48,635 nt of DNA, taken from assembly GCA_045539315.1 (NCBI GenBank), contig JAZQFC010000005.1, positions 1-48,635 on the forward strand, read 5' to 3'. Below are positions 7,303 to 16,878 of the stretch, one piece after another (the first letter of the stretch is position 1; every line of letters starts with the position of its first letter). Source of the stretch: RUG11462 sp045539315 (lineage in GTDB: Bacteria; Bacillota; Clostridia; Oscillospirales; Acutalibacteraceae). The position numbers and the translations under genes were made by a program. The notes under the pieces were generated by a model. The model was given only the letters and a program-made list of their open reading frames with translations, was not told the origin of the DNA and searched no databases.

Positions 7303-8450
7303 TAGTCTTCTACTGCAATGTCAATATCAATGTCAAGTGGTTTAGAAACAGGCTCTTCAGGGATATTTTCAACAGTAGTTTCTTTAAGACCAGACAATGT
7401 AGCCTTTGGAAGTCTTGGTTTTTTAGAGCCAAAAAGTTTATCTCTGCACTCTTTGATTTTTTCTTCAATTTCAGCCATAATCTCTGGATTTTCTGTTAAG
7501 TAAATCTTAACATTTTCTCTACCTTGACCGATTTTTTGGTCGTTATAAGAGAACCAAGCGCCTGACTTTTTAATAATATCGCAAGTTACACCAAGGTCAA
7601 CAATTTCGCCGACTTTAGAAATACCCTCGCCATACATAATATCAAATTCTGCCTCTTTAAATGGAGGAGCAACTTTATTTTTAACGATTTTAGCTTTTGT
7701 ACGAGAGCCTACAAAATCGCTACCAACTTTTAATTTTTCACTTCTTCTGATTTCAATTCTTACAGATGAATAGAATTTTAATGCTCTACCGCCTGTTGTA
7801 ACTTCAGGGTTACCGTAAACAACGCCAACTTTTTCACGAAGTTGGTTGATAAAAATAACTGCGCAGTTTGATTTTGCGATACAAGCAGTTAATTTTCTTA
7901 ATGCTTGTGACATAAGGCGTGCATGAAGACCAACATGGCTATCGCCCATAAGACCTTCGATTTCTGCTTTTGGAACGAGCGCTGCTACCGAGTCAACAAC
8001 AACTATATCAATAGCATTTGAACGAACGAGCGCCTCACAAATTTCGAGCGCTTGCTCACCTGTATCAGGTTGAGAAACCAAAAGCGAATCAATATCAACA
8101 CCAAGCGCCTCTGCATAAACAGGGTCAAGCGCGTGCTCAACATCGATAAACGCTGCTTCGCCGCCTTGACGTTGTGCTTCTGCTACTGCGTGAAGTGCAA
8201 CAGTTGTTTTACCTGATGATTCAGGACCATAAATTTCAATAATTCTGCCCTTTGGAATACCACCTATTCCGAGCGCCATATCAAGAGATACTGAACCTGT
8301 TGAAATTGCTTCAACATTAAGATTTTGGGTGTCACCCAATTTCATTACTGCACCTTTACCATATGCTTTTTCAATTTGCTCAAGGGCACTTTGCAATGCC
8401 TTTTCTTTTGGATTTAATTTTGCATCAGTTTTTGTTGTTTTACCTGCCAT
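7302..8450 (-). CDS. recA: Recombinase RecA
   Basis: ATP-dependent strand-exchange protein and SOS co-protease. Walker A GPESSGKT is at 75-82. Walker B is the VVVDSVAALVPKAEIEG block and the L2 loop is INQLREKVGVVYGNPEVTTG. The 382-aa length is slightly above the usual 345-355 because of a C-terminal tail after residue 345 ending in an acidic stretch (DIDIDIAVED), which in RecA proteins modulates DNA access. AAGGAG lies just before the ATG. I see no obvious SOS box directly upstream; the gene sits inside an operon 23 bases after prmC, so expression is probably driven mostly from upstream promoters. Confidence 0.98.
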   Translation of the reverse strand: MAGKTTKTDAKLNPKEKALQSALEQIEKAYGKGAVMKLGDTQNLNVEAISTGSVSLDMALGIGGIPKGRIIEIYGPESSGKTTVALHAVAEAQRQGGEAAFIDVEHALDPVYAEALGVDIDSLLVSQPDTGEQALEICEALVRSNAIDIVVVDSVAALVPKAEIEGLMGDSHVGLHARLMSQALRKLTACIAKSNCAVIFINQLREKVGVVYGNPEVTTGGRALKFYSSVRIEIRRSEKLKVGSDFVGSRTKAKIVKNKVAPPFKEAEFDIMYGEGISKVGEIVDLGVTCDIIKKSGAWFSYNDQKIGQGRENVKIYLTENPEIMAEIEEKIKECRDKLFGSKKPRLPKATLSGLKETTVENIPEEPVSKPLDIDIDIAVED

Positions 8451-8473
8451 TTTTATATCTCCTTTAAGTTTAA

Positions 8474-9289
8474 TTATTTATTTGAAACTATTACCCTATC
8501 ATTTTGAGAGAAGTCTTTTTTAACTTCTATGTCAAAATATCCGTTTTCACTCAAAATAGCGTTCACACTTTTTGCTTGTGAATAACCTATTTCAAACATT
8601 AGGGTAAAGTTATTATACTTTTTAAAATTTTCTGCAATTTTTTTATAAAAGATAAGCCCATCATCTTCTGCAAAAAGCGCAGATTCAGGCTCACAAAGAA
8701 CCTCTTTTGACAACAAGTTTTTCTCATTAAACGAAATATAAGGTGGGTTTGAAACCACTAAATCATATTCGCCGCAAAACTGCTGTGCATCTGACTTTAT
8801 TGCATTAACATTTTGCGCTTTGTTATGCTCGATGTTTTTTTGCAAATATTCATAGGCCTTATCATAAAGTTCAACTGCATCAACTGTAGCGTCTGGTCTC
8901 TCTTTTGCAATTGAAATTGCAATTGCTCCTGTACCGGCGCACAAATCAAGCACTTTAGGGTTTTTAATTTTCTTTAACTTTTCAAGCGCCAAATCAACCA
9001 AAACCTCGGTATCATCTCTTGGCACTAGCACCCCTTCGCCTACAAAAAACTCGTTTGAATAAAACTCGCATTTTCCTAATATGTAGTAAAGCGGAGTTCC
9101 TGAATTTCGCAAATCAGCAAGTTTTTCGCACTCGGCGATTTTTTTCTCGCTCACTTCATCGCCACGAATTTTCATAAGTTCGGTGCTATTCACATCTATC
9201 GCATACATCACAAGTTGTTTTGCCTCAAAATCGGCATTTTCACAAGTTAAAACACCTTGTATATGCTTAACTAATTCAAATATTTTCAT
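8474..9289 (-). CDS. prmC: Peptide chain release factor N(5)-glutamine methyltransferase
   Basis: Methylates the glutamine of the GGQ motif in release factors RF1 and RF2, which speeds peptide release. The SAM-binding motif I DLCAGTGAI is at 115-123 and the substrate-glutamine motif NPPY at 181-184. The N-terminal 85 residues form the helical release-factor-binding domain. Length 271 aa is a little short of the E. coli protein (277). Its ATG overlaps the yqhQ stop (ATGA). The yqhQ-prmC order is common in Firmicutes, where prfA often follows; here prfA is absent and recA comes next. Confidence 0.95.
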   Translation of the reverse strand: MKIFELVKHIQGVLTCENADFEAKQLVMYAIDVNSTELMKIRGDEVSEKKIAECEKLADLRNSGTPLYYILGKCEFYSNEFFVGEGVLVPRDDTEVLVDLALEKLKKIKNPKVLDLCAGTGAIAISIAKERPDATVDAVELYDKAYEYLQKNIEHNKAQNVNAIKSDAQQFCGEYDLVVSNPPYISFNEKNLLSKEVLCEPESALFAEDDGLIFYKKIAENFKKYNNFTLMFEIGYSQAKSVNAILSENGYFDIEVKKDFSQNDRVIVSNK

Positions 9290-10365
9290 ATTTTATCTAA
9301 ATCTGGATTTTCAGGAATTACCATTTCCATTGCTTTTATTGCAACTTCTATCATATCGTCTTCAGGCTCTTTTGTGGTAATTCTTTGAACCCAAAGTCCT
9401 GGCGCTGCAATGATTTTTGTTATAAAATTATCATGCTTTCCACAGAATTTTATAAGTTCATAACCAACACCACAAAATAGTGGTAACATCAAGATTTTAA
9501 TTGCTACCCAAAGCACAGTTATCTTTGTAACAGATGGCGCAAACACCACTATCAAAGTTGAAAAAACAATGCCGACTGCTATCATCAAAAACATAAACGA
9601 TGTGCCACATCTTGGGTGGAAACGAAGTTGTTTTCTTACATTTTCAACGGTGAGTGGCAAACCTGCTTCGTAACAAAAAATAGTTTTATGCTCTGCGCCG
9701 TGATATTGAAACAATTTCTTTATATCGCTCATTCGAGAAACTAAAAGCATATAACAAATGAAAATTGCTATTTTTAAAAGACCTTCGAAAAATGCTCTCC
9801 AATTTTGCAAAACACCATTATCAATTGACGAAATTGTAAATGCAACATCTGATGTTACCGCAGAATTTAGAGCATTAAATACAACACTTGGCACATACAT
9901 AAACAAAAACAAAGCGAGCGCTACGCCAAGCACCGAGCCGATGCCCATTACAACACCTAAAACTGCATTTGACAACTTTTTAGGTTTTGACTCATCAATA
10001 GCCTTCATTTCTTCAAAAGAAATGCCTTTTTTCTCTGCTTTTTTGCGAAGTTTAGCGTCTTTTTTCTCTTGTTCTTGCTCTTCTTCCAAATCAGTCATAC
10101 CTGACAAATCTGCCGAGCGCATTAATGTTTTCATACCAACATACATTGTAACGCCGAAATTCACAACGCCTCTGATAATAGGCAAACCTAATATCTTGCA
10201 CTTTTTCGCAGGGTTTGGGAAATTAACTTCTTCTGTTGCAATTGTTTTTTCAGGAGTTCTAACTGCCAAAACAGTTTTTTCAGGGCCTCTCATCATAATA
10301 CCCTCAATAACTGCTTGACCACCTATTGAAGTTTTTTTGCACACATTACAATTATCTTTACTCAT
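9286..10365 (-). CDS. yqhQ: DUF1385 family membrane protein YqhQ
   Basis: Conserved membrane protein of unknown biochemical function, widespread in Gram-positive bacteria and often next to prmC/prfA. The family signature GGQAVIEGIMMRGP is at about 15-28, and the second conserved block YHGAEHKTIFCYE plus RFHPRCGTSF occupies the centre. About four or five hydrophobic segments are visible (roughly 125-155, 190-210, 250-275 and 280-300). A charged, EK-rich cytoplasmic insert lies between residues 85 and 120. The ATG overlaps the stop codon of the histidine kinase gene (TAATG). The His/Cys-rich core may hold a metal, but that is inference. Confidence 0.9.
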   Translation of the reverse strand: MSKDNCNVCKKTSIGGQAVIEGIMMRGPEKTVLAVRTPEKTIATEEVNFPNPAKKCKILGLPIIRGVVNFGVTMYVGMKTLMRSADLSGMTDLEEEQEQEKKDAKLRKKAEKKGISFEEMKAIDESKPKKLSNAVLGVVMGIGSVLGVALALFLFMYVPSVVFNALNSAVTSDVAFTISSIDNGVLQNWRAFFEGLLKIAIFICYMLLVSRMSDIKKLFQYHGAEHKTIFCYEAGLPLTVENVRKQLRFHPRCGTSFMFLMIAVGIVFSTLIVVFAPSVTKITVLWVAIKILMLPLFCGVGYELIKFCGKHDNFITKIIAAPGLWVQRITTKEPEDDMIEVAIKAMEMVIPENPDLDKI

Positions 10366-11861
10366 TACTGTATCCTTTCACTATTTGCGATTTCAACTTC
10401 GCTTGTATCAGATTTTAATTCAGGCTTTGCAATTGGTAAAACGATAGTAACCGTTGTACCTGCGCCCTCTTTTGAATCAACCATTAAAATACCATCGTGT
10501 TGTTTAATGATTTCATCAGCAATAGCAAGACCTATACCAGAGCCCCTAACTGTATTGTTTGCTTTATAAAATTTTTCTTTAACTTTTGCCAAATCTTCTG
10601 CGGCGATGCCAACACCCATATCGCTGACTCTAACTTGCACATAAACATCTGACTGCGATGCTTCTACAATGATATTACCGCTATTGTTAACCGAATATTT
10701 AATAGCGTTATCTATAATATTGATAAACACTTGTTTAAGTCTTGACGGGTCTGCCATAACAACAGGCAACTGTTCAGGCGCGATAAACTCTAATGCCAAG
10801 CCTTTTTTCTGCGCCTCTGCTTGATACATAATTACCGCTTCGCCGAGTTCTGCTAAAATATCAACCTTTTCTTTTCTGATTTGTAATCTACCGGACTGCA
10901 TTCTTGAAAAGTCTAACAAATCTTCTACAAGACCTGAAAGTCTATAAACCTCGCCGTTGATTACATCAACACCTTTTTGCACGAGTTCATCATCAACACC
11001 AACTGAACATTTAACAGTTTCAGACCAACCTTGAATAACGGTAAGTGGTGTTCGAAGTTCGTGAGAAACACTTGAAATAAAGTCATTTTTTAACTTATCC
11101 GTACTTTCAAGTTCACTCGCCATATAGTTGATAGTATCACAAAGTTTGCCGATTTCATCTGCGTCTTTTACAGGTAATCTATCGCTAAAATTACCATTTG
11201 CAATTCTAAAAGCAGTTGAAGTAATAGCGCTTATCGGCTCTAGAATTGATTTCAAGAAAAGCATACCGGAAGCAACCGTTACAAAGATGATAATAATACC
11301 AACAGTAATAATAATTAAAATATTATAAAAAACAGTTTTACTAACATTTTCAAGCGAAACCACAAATCTAATAGCGCCTATTCTAGTGCCATTATATTTT
11401 GGCATTAAAGCAGTTTTTGCCATTATTTTTTCGCCTGCGGCATTTTTGCCAATATAAGAGCCAACACTCTCATCTTTTTCAAAAGCAGTTTTATAATCAT
11501 TCATTTCATCGGCTTGATTTATAAAACCTTTAGACGAAATAAACGCCTTACCGTTCATATCAATAAACTGAACTTCAACAATGTTTTTATCTTGATAAGA
11601 ATTAATAAACTCTTTTGCGGCATTTTCAAAAACAGGCGATGTTGCGCTTGAATTTTCACGCATAAAACTGCTGCAAGAATTAACTCTTGAATCAAGATTA
11701 TTGCTAACCGATGTGTAATAATAATTTCTAACAAAAACGGCAAGAATAATCTCAATTAAAACTATTACCAAAAGAACGACGCCGATAATATTAATAAGCC
11801 ATCGTCTTTTCAAGCCTTTTACCTGCAAATGGTCGGGGTTAATTCCTAAATATGTTCCCAT
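10365..11861 (-). CDS. Two-component sensor histidine kinase
   Basis: Membrane kinase of 498 aa from the chosen start. TM1 is about 21-44, followed by an extracytoplasmic sensor domain (45-180) of the CACHE/PAS-like alpha-beta type. TM2 is 181-204, HAMP about 200-255, and the HisKA H-box FISSVSHELRTPLT has phospho-acceptor H267. The catalytic ATPase domain includes NIIDNAIKYS, DMGVGI and GSGIGLAI. The start is ATG 11861 after AAAGGAG (11-base gap); the frame is open further up but only from a TTG. Its partner is the response regulator 50 bases upstream. The ligand is not evident. Confidence 0.92.
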   Translation of the reverse strand: MGTYLGINPDHLQVKGLKRRWLINIIGVVLLVIVLIEIILAVFVRNYYYTSVSNNLDSRVNSCSSFMRENSSATSPVFENAAKEFINSYQDKNIVEVQFIDMNGKAFISSKGFINQADEMNDYKTAFEKDESVGSYIGKNAAGEKIMAKTALMPKYNGTRIGAIRFVVSLENVSKTVFYNILIIITVGIIIIFVTVASGMLFLKSILEPISAITSTAFRIANGNFSDRLPVKDADEIGKLCDTINYMASELESTDKLKNDFISSVSHELRTPLTVIQGWSETVKCSVGVDDELVQKGVDVINGEVYRLSGLVEDLLDFSRMQSGRLQIRKEKVDILAELGEAVIMYQAEAQKKGLALEFIAPEQLPVVMADPSRLKQVFINIIDNAIKYSVNNSGNIIVEASQSDVYVQVRVSDMGVGIAAEDLAKVKEKFYKANNTVRGSGIGLAIADEIIKQHDGILMVDSKEGAGTTVTIVLPIAKPELKSDTSEVEIANSERIQ

Positions 11862-11911
11862 TTTATCGGCATCTCCTTTCTGCAAATCTTAAAAAGTAAA
11901 ACTAACTTAAA

Positions 11912-12619
11912 TTATAAATTTGTGTTCCATTTATAGCCTCTGCCCCAAACAGTAACAACATATCTTGGTTCAGAAGGGTCATCTTCAATTTTCATTCTAA
12001 GACGTCGAATATTTACATCAACAATTTTTTCTTCACCAATGAATGACTCGCCCCAAACTCTTTTTAGAATATCTAATCTGTCAACAGGTTGACCTGCTGC
12101 GCCTAAAAGATATTCAACAATTTGGAATTCAACAGGTGTGAGTTCAATTTCAATACCTCTTTTAACAAGCGTTCTTCTGCGCAAGTTAAGAGCAAAATCG
12201 CCGATAACAATTTCATCTGAAATTTGTTGAGATTTTGTTTGATTATTAAGCATTTCAACTCTTCTGTTTAATGAGTCAACACGAGCAACTAACTCTGTTG
12301 GTGAAAATGGCTTTGTCATATAGTCATCTGCGCCCATCATAAGCGCTGACACTTTATCCATTTCTTGAGATTTTGCTGTGAGCATAATAATGCCAACAGT
12401 TGGGTTTTTTGCTCTAATTTGTTTGCAAACTGCAAGACCATCAATACCAGGCATCATAATATCAAGCAATACCACTTGAAAATCAGAAGTTGCGAAAAAG
12501 ATATCAAGCGCTTCTTCGCCACTGCCCGCTTCAACAGTTTCATAGCCTGCTCTTTTTAAATTGATAACGACAAACTCTCTAATTGCCGCCTCATCTTCAA
12601 CAACAAGAATTTTTTTCAT
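11912..12619 (-). CDS. OmpR/PhoB-family response regulator
   Basis: A 235-aa DNA-binding regulator. The receiver domain (1-120) has the acidic pocket E8/D9, phospho-acceptor D53 (LLDIMMPGIDG), T81 and K103 (TKPFSP). The winged-helix domain (about 135-232) includes LTPVEFQIVEYL and VDVNIRRLRMKIEDDP. It lies between the lipoprotein gene and the histidine kinase gene, so the pair is co-transcribed with an MreB-like protein and an envelope lipoprotein. That context hints at an envelope or growth-related stimulus, but no target site can be named. Confidence 0.95.
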   Translation of the reverse strand: MKKILVVEDEAAIREFVVINLKRAGYETVEAGSGEEALDIFFATSDFQVVLLDIMMPGIDGLAVCKQIRAKNPTVGIIMLTAKSQEMDKVSALMMGADDYMTKPFSPTELVARVDSLNRRVEMLNNQTKSQQISDEIVIGDFALNLRRRTLVKRGIEIELTPVEFQIVEYLLGAAGQPVDRLDILKRVWGESFIGEEKIVDVNIRRLRMKIEDDPSEPRYVVTVWGRGYKWNTNL

Positions 12620-12652
12620 TTTTTCTACCTTCTTTTTAAAAGTAATTTTTTA

Positions 12653-14014
12653 TTATAAAAGAACAATGTTTTCTTTAATATACTTAACATCAACTTTGTT
12701 TTGAGAATTTGCCTTTGAATTTACTTTTGCAGCATAAACATACTCATCATCTTCTGCTACTTTTTCATAATTTCTATCGCTCTTGTTAAAATCAGATTTC
12801 AAGAAAACTCTTATTTTAAACAATTCCTCACCATAAGTGCGATTTTCAAAATCCCACTCATAGAAAACTCGCTCACGATTATCAAAGTTTCTTTGAACAG
12901 TTATAATGCCAAGCCAAGTAGCAGGGGTGTTTATAAAATAGTTGTCTGCATTGTTAATAAATCCACACGCCTTGCGAGCGCTTAACTTATTGTCAACAAC
13001 TGTGTACCACTCTGTGAAATAAACCTTTTCATCAGGGCTTACAGTTGTTTCATAACCTTGACAAACATAAGTTTTAGGAATTTCAATAGCGCCATCATTG
13101 TCAATATCTTTACAACCGATTAACGAATCGCGATAAGTTTTATCAGTTGAGTTTGAACGCTTGTTATAAAAAGATGTTTTCAAAGTGCCATCATAATAGA
13201 AAACTTCGGTTATCATAGCATTTGAATCTACAATAGCATCTACAAACACTCCGTTTGTTTTCTCGCCTATTTTTGAAACTGACATAGAAGTGAATGATAC
13301 AATGTTGCTATCAAAACCAACTGTTCCAAGCGTTACAGGAACGCAGTCTTCATAACTCAAACTCAAAAGTTTTGCGCTGACACTTCTTTTAATGTTGCTT
13401 GATTTTGGCTCAACCACATTTTGCACCTGATTTGCAATGCTGAACAAAACAACCTGTGGTTTTTCGGAAGCGCCTATATTACCAACGCAATAATTTGTGT
13501 ATTTTTCTTCGGTTAAAAGTGTTATATTTTTATTTTCATATTTATAAACATTCAACTGTTGCTCTTGAGCATTATAAAGTTTGCAACCAACAAAAATCTC
13601 TTGTGTATCATCGCCACAAACATCATAAAACTCAACTCTGTCAATTCCGGCGCCTGTGAGAATGGTATCATACTTTGACTCCCACTCGCCCGCATCTTTG
13701 GACAAAACATTCATATGCACAGTAATAGTTTGCTTATCACTTGTCTGATAAAAAGCAATTGCTTCATTTTTACCATCGTTATTCAAATCACGAATGATAA
13801 TTGCATTTCGCTCATCGCCTGATGAAGGGTAAGACAATTCATAATTCAAACTAATCGATGATAATTCTTCCTCGATTTCAACCAAATCGCCAGAAGATTT
13901 AGGTGGTTGCATTAATGAAACAGGGTTTGTGAAAAAACCTGTACACGCAGTTAAATTAAGCATTGTAATTGCCAATAAAGCAAGACACAAAACTCTTTTT
14001 AAAACGTTTTTCAT
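12653..14014 (-). CDS. Secreted lipoprotein with FG-GAP/VCBS-like repeats
   Basis: A 453-aa protein with a lipoprotein signal peptide (MKNVLKRVLCLALLAITML...LTAC, acylated Cys near residue 24). The mature part has repeats ending in acidic calcium-loop motifs: IRDLNNDGKNEAIAFY, YDVCGDDTQEIFVG and CKDIDNDGAIEI. They resemble the D-x-N-x-DG-x-x-(E/D) loops of FG-GAP/VCBS beta-propellers. The start at ATG 14014 is set by GAGGTGG a few bases upstream; a GTG at 14023 overlaps that site. The gene lies 29 bases after the MreB-like gene and 33 before the response regulator. It could be the extracellular input for the kinase, which is inference. No enzymatic motif seen. Confidence 0.8.
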   Translation of the reverse strand: MKNVLKRVLCLALLAITMLNLTACTGFFTNPVSLMQPPKSSGDLVEIEEELSSISLNYELSYPSSGDERNAIIIRDLNNDGKNEAIAFYQTSDKQTITVHMNVLSKDAGEWESKYDTILTGAGIDRVEFYDVCGDDTQEIFVGCKLYNAQEQQLNVYKYENKNITLLTEEKYTNYCVGNIGASEKPQVVLFSIANQVQNVVEPKSSNIKRSVSAKLLSLSYEDCVPVTLGTVGFDSNIVSFTSMSVSKIGEKTNGVFVDAIVDSNAMITEVFYYDGTLKTSFYNKRSNSTDKTYRDSLIGCKDIDNDGAIEIPKTYVCQGYETTVSPDEKVYFTEWYTVVDNKLSARKACGFINNADNYFINTPATWLGIITVQRNFDNRERVFYEWDFENRTYGEELFKIRVFLKSDFNKSDRNYEKVAEDDEYVYAAKVNSKANSQNKVDVKYIKENIVLL

Positions 14015-14043
14015 TTTTACCACCTCTTTTACATTTAAAATTT

Positions 14044-15063
14044 TTACAAAATATATTCTTCCGCTGAACTAAATTTATAGTCGCCGTTTTTCAATAAATC
14101 AAAGTTTTTAATTGCCGCCGCAGTACCTGTTGCAACACAGGTTTTAGGGTTATCAACGGTTTTTACTTTTACGCCTACAAAGTCTTCAATAAATTCGCGA
14201 AGACCAAACAATTTTGAGCCGCCACCGATTAAAGTTACACCATCTCGCTCAATATCGCCAACAATTTCCGGCGGCGAATTTTCAATAACCGACTGAATGC
14301 TCAAACAAATAGTCATCGCCGCATCATAAAGCGCGGTAATCATTTCACTGGTGTTTATCTCAAAAGTTTGAGGCATACCGGTAAACTGGTGTTGACCTTT
14401 TGCAGTTAATGTTAACTCAAGCGGTCTTGGTTTTACACAACCGATTTGCGCTTTAATCTGCTCAACGGTGTGCGGACCAACTATAACGTTATGCTCAAAT
14501 TTTATGTATTTTTCAATTTCACTATTAAAGTAATCGCCCGCTATTGGAAGCGATTCTGATTTAACAAGACCACCGAGCGAAAGCGTTGCAATATCAGTAG
14601 TACCTGCGCCAATATCAACAATAACCGAGCCTTTTGGCGTGGTAAAATCCATACCCATACCAATTGCGGCTGCTACAGGGCCATCTAAAGTACAAACATC
14701 ACGAGCGCCCGCTTCAAGACAAGCGTTAATTAGCGAACGGCGTTGCATACTTGTAATGCCACTTGGCACTGCAACCATTAATCTTGCTTTTAAAAGGTTG
14801 CTACCTGCAACTGATGAGATAAACGCAGTAAGCATATTTTGAGCCATATCATAATCTGCAATTACACCTTCAATAATTGGTCTTATTGCAGTAATTGAAT
14901 CAGGTGTGCGACCTATCATATTATAAGCATCTGTACCTGCTGCAATAAGTTCGTTTGTATATGTTTGATATGATATTGCAGAATGCTCATCAAGCACTAT
15001 AGATTTGCCCGAACAAATAACGGTTTTTAATGAGCCTAAATCAATTCCGTAGCCGTTTGCCAT
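14044..15063 (-). CDS. MreB/Mbl-like bacterial actin (cell shape)
   Basis: A 339-aa actin-fold protein. Phosphate-1 loop GIDLGSLKTVIC is at 5-16, the conserved block GRTPDSITAIRPIIEGVIAD matches MreB (GRTP.NI.AIRP...GVIADF), phosphate-2 is VIVDIGAGTTDIATLSLGG, and the adenosine motif is LIGGGSKLFGL. The phosphate-1 motif differs from the canonical DLGTANT, so this is a divergent MreB paralogue rather than the main one. MreB filaments direct lateral wall synthesis beneath the membrane. AAGGAG precedes the ATG. It is the first gene of the long operon that ends at pgsA. Confidence 0.85.
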   Translation of the reverse strand: MANGYGIDLGSLKTVICSGKSIVLDEHSAISYQTYTNELIAAGTDAYNMIGRTPDSITAIRPIIEGVIADYDMAQNMLTAFISSVAGSNLLKARLMVAVPSGITSMQRRSLINACLEAGARDVCTLDGPVAAAIGMGMDFTTPKGSVIVDIGAGTTDIATLSLGGLVKSESLPIAGDYFNSEIEKYIKFEHNVIVGPHTVEQIKAQIGCVKPRPLELTLTAKGQHQFTGMPQTFEINTSEMITALYDAAMTICLSIQSVIENSPPEIVGDIERDGVTLIGGGSKLFGLREFIEDFVGVKVKTVDNPKTCVATGTAAAIKNFDLLKNGDYKFSSAEEYIL

Positions 15064-15130
15064 AATTTCTCCTTAATATAGAATTTATGCGAAAAATTAC
15101 CTCAATTTATCACATAGTTACTTATAATAT

Positions 15131-15159
15131 ATTATAGTACATTTCAAAAAATATTACAA
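15131..15159 (-). promoter_or_regulatory. Promoter of the mreB-like...pgsA operon
   Basis: TTGTAA (15159-15154), a 17-bp spacer and TATAAT (15136-15131) on the minus strand, about 70 bases before the first ATG. It should drive ten genes down to pgsA. Confidence 0.65.
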
Positions 15160-15195
15160 GTATTTTTAATGCAAAAACATTAATTTTTACATTAA

Positions 15196-15225
15196 AAAAT
15201 ACGCCTGTTTTAACAGGCGTATTTT
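15196..15225. terminator. Terminator after the GH20 gene
   Basis: ACGCCTG with its complement CAGGCGT (15201-15220) plus flanking A/T pairs. On the minus strand it is followed by a T-rich run, just past the GH20 stop codon. Confidence 0.8.
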
Positions 15226-15229
15226 AATT

Positions 15230-16828
15230 TTAAAAATGTGAAAATACATTAACAGTAGAATTCTTTGAATATTGATTAAAATAGCAATATTTTTCAGTAA
15301 ATTCATTAAGAATTTCTTCTTCTAATTCCGGAATGTTATCAATTTTACCTTTAACATAATCATTAATTCTATCTATGCAACTGCAAATTCTTTGTTTGAG
15401 TCCTCCTATACGCAAATCTTGAACATCAAAACCATGTGGTTTGTTTTCTTTAAACCAAACTGCCTTATAAGCCACATAAAAATCATCTAACTTATAAAAC
15501 AAATCTTCATATTCAATTAAGAGTTTTTTCAAAGCCTTTTTGTCGCCACTTTTATATATTTCTCTTGTGCGTTTACCGAGAGTGTATTTCACTTGCATAA
15601 ATCTGCAGAATTTCTCATAACTCTCAAACAAATAACCATATTCTTTATGCCTTTTCAATGCTTTTAATTTTTTAGCGCACTCGTCATACTTTGGCTCAAA
15701 ACCATCATCAATTGTGCAGTCAAAAATACCACAGAACAAATCATTATAAAACATATATTTTTCAGGATTTTCTTTTCTTCCGCGCTCAAGCCCACAAGTA
15801 TCAGGCAAATCAAGAAGCAAAAAGTCATCAAATTTAATGCCAAATTCCTTATAAAATCCGTCTTTTATTTCTTGCTCATCAGTTATACCTTTTGCAAGGC
15901 AAGATGCATAATAAAGTGATGGAAGCACTGTAAAGTTAGAACATTCTTTACCATCATCGCCCCAAAGAGTGAAGAAAACATTTTCAATTTTGTTTTCTAT
16001 TAAAGATGGCATACACGCGTTTAATATTCTAATCGTGAATTCATTTCTTGGCGCAAAGCCATTCCAACACCAAAGCCCACCTGCAAACCAAATATCATTA
16101 TCAAACTGCTGGTGCGCTTTAATCATATTGTCATACTTTGATTTTTCAGTTGCATAATAGTCCCAATAAACAAGACCTACTTCTTTTGGCACTAGTGATG
16201 TAACGCTTTCATCAAACTTAATCTCATCAACATAATAACCGCCACCAGTTGCAAGTCTAAAGAACATATCGCTCCACATTATTGGCTTGAAACCGTATTT
16301 TTTAGCGATTTCACAAACCTTTTGCAAATGTTCAATAAGAATCTGTGAACGATTTCTGTAACCGTGTTGGTCTAAATATTTGCCAAGGCCAACCATATGC
16401 GCCTCATCCATACCAATATGAATATTTCTTGAAGTTACGCACTGCGAAAGAGTTGAAAACATATCTTCAATAAGTTTATAAGTTTTTTCATCACCGATAA
16501 GCAAAATATCGTTTAAATCGGTGCAAGAATGATACTCGCGCCAACGAACAATACCATTAAGATGCGCAAGTGTTTGAATACAAGGAATGAGTTCAATACC
16601 TTTTGATAATGCATAAGCATCAATATCTTTCATCTCATCCTTTGAATATCTACCACGAAGGTAGCCGAAATATGGTTGATTATCAACCTCATAAGTATCT
16701 TCGGTATAAAGCATAAGTGTGTTATAACCAAGACGAGCCAAAATATCTATGTATTTTTTAACTGTTTCAGGTTTTAACACCGCATTTCTTGAGCAGTCAA
16801 GCATTACACCAAAATGTTTAAAATTCAT
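15230..16828 (-). CDS. Glycoside hydrolase family 20 protein (beta-N-acetylhexosaminidase-like), cytoplasmic
   Basis: A 532-aa TIM-barrel hydrolase. The N-terminal half reads as GH20: FGVMLDCSRNAVLKPETVKK, then LARLGYNTLMLYTEDTYEV, PCIQTLAHLNG, and the catalytic Asp-Glu pair at 141-142 in IHIGMDEAHMVGLG. GH20 enzymes remove terminal GlcNAc or GalNAc by substrate-assisted catalysis. There is no signal peptide and no second domain resembling the GH20b cap, so it probably works on imported sugars. The helical C-terminus (about 380-530) is not assigned. The start is ATG 16828 behind GGAG (10-base gap); an upstream frame extension has no ribosome site. Monocistronic, with promoter and terminator. 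Confidence 0.82.
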   Translation of the reverse strand: MNFKHFGVMLDCSRNAVLKPETVKKYIDILARLGYNTLMLYTEDTYEVDNQPYFGYLRGRYSKDEMKDIDAYALSKGIELIPCIQTLAHLNGIVRWREYHSCTDLNDILLIGDEKTYKLIEDMFSTLSQCVTSRNIHIGMDEAHMVGLGKYLDQHGYRNRSQILIEHLQKVCEIAKKYGFKPIMWSDMFFRLATGGGYYVDEIKFDESVTSLVPKEVGLVYWDYYATEKSKYDNMIKAHQQFDNDIWFAGGLWCWNGFAPRNEFTIRILNACMPSLIENKIENVFFTLWGDDGKECSNFTVLPSLYYASCLAKGITDEQEIKDGFYKEFGIKFDDFLLLDLPDTCGLERGRKENPEKYMFYNDLFCGIFDCTIDDGFEPKYDECAKKLKALKRHKEYGYLFESYEKFCRFMQVKYTLGKRTREIYKSGDKKALKKLLIEYEDLFYKLDDFYVAYKAVWFKENKPHGFDVQDLRIGGLKQRICSCIDRINDYVKGKIDNIPELEEEILNEFTEKYCYFNQYSKNSTVNVFSHF

Positions 16829-16878
16829 AATAAAAACTCCAAAACACAAAATCAAAGCGCAAAAACTTTGTTATTTTG

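Noticed and set aside
9758..10318. 186-aa open frame on the + strand
   Set aside because: It lies wholly antisense to the well-supported yqhQ gene, has no ribosome site or family resemblance, and is Ser/Phe-rich as expected of a reverse-frame shadow.
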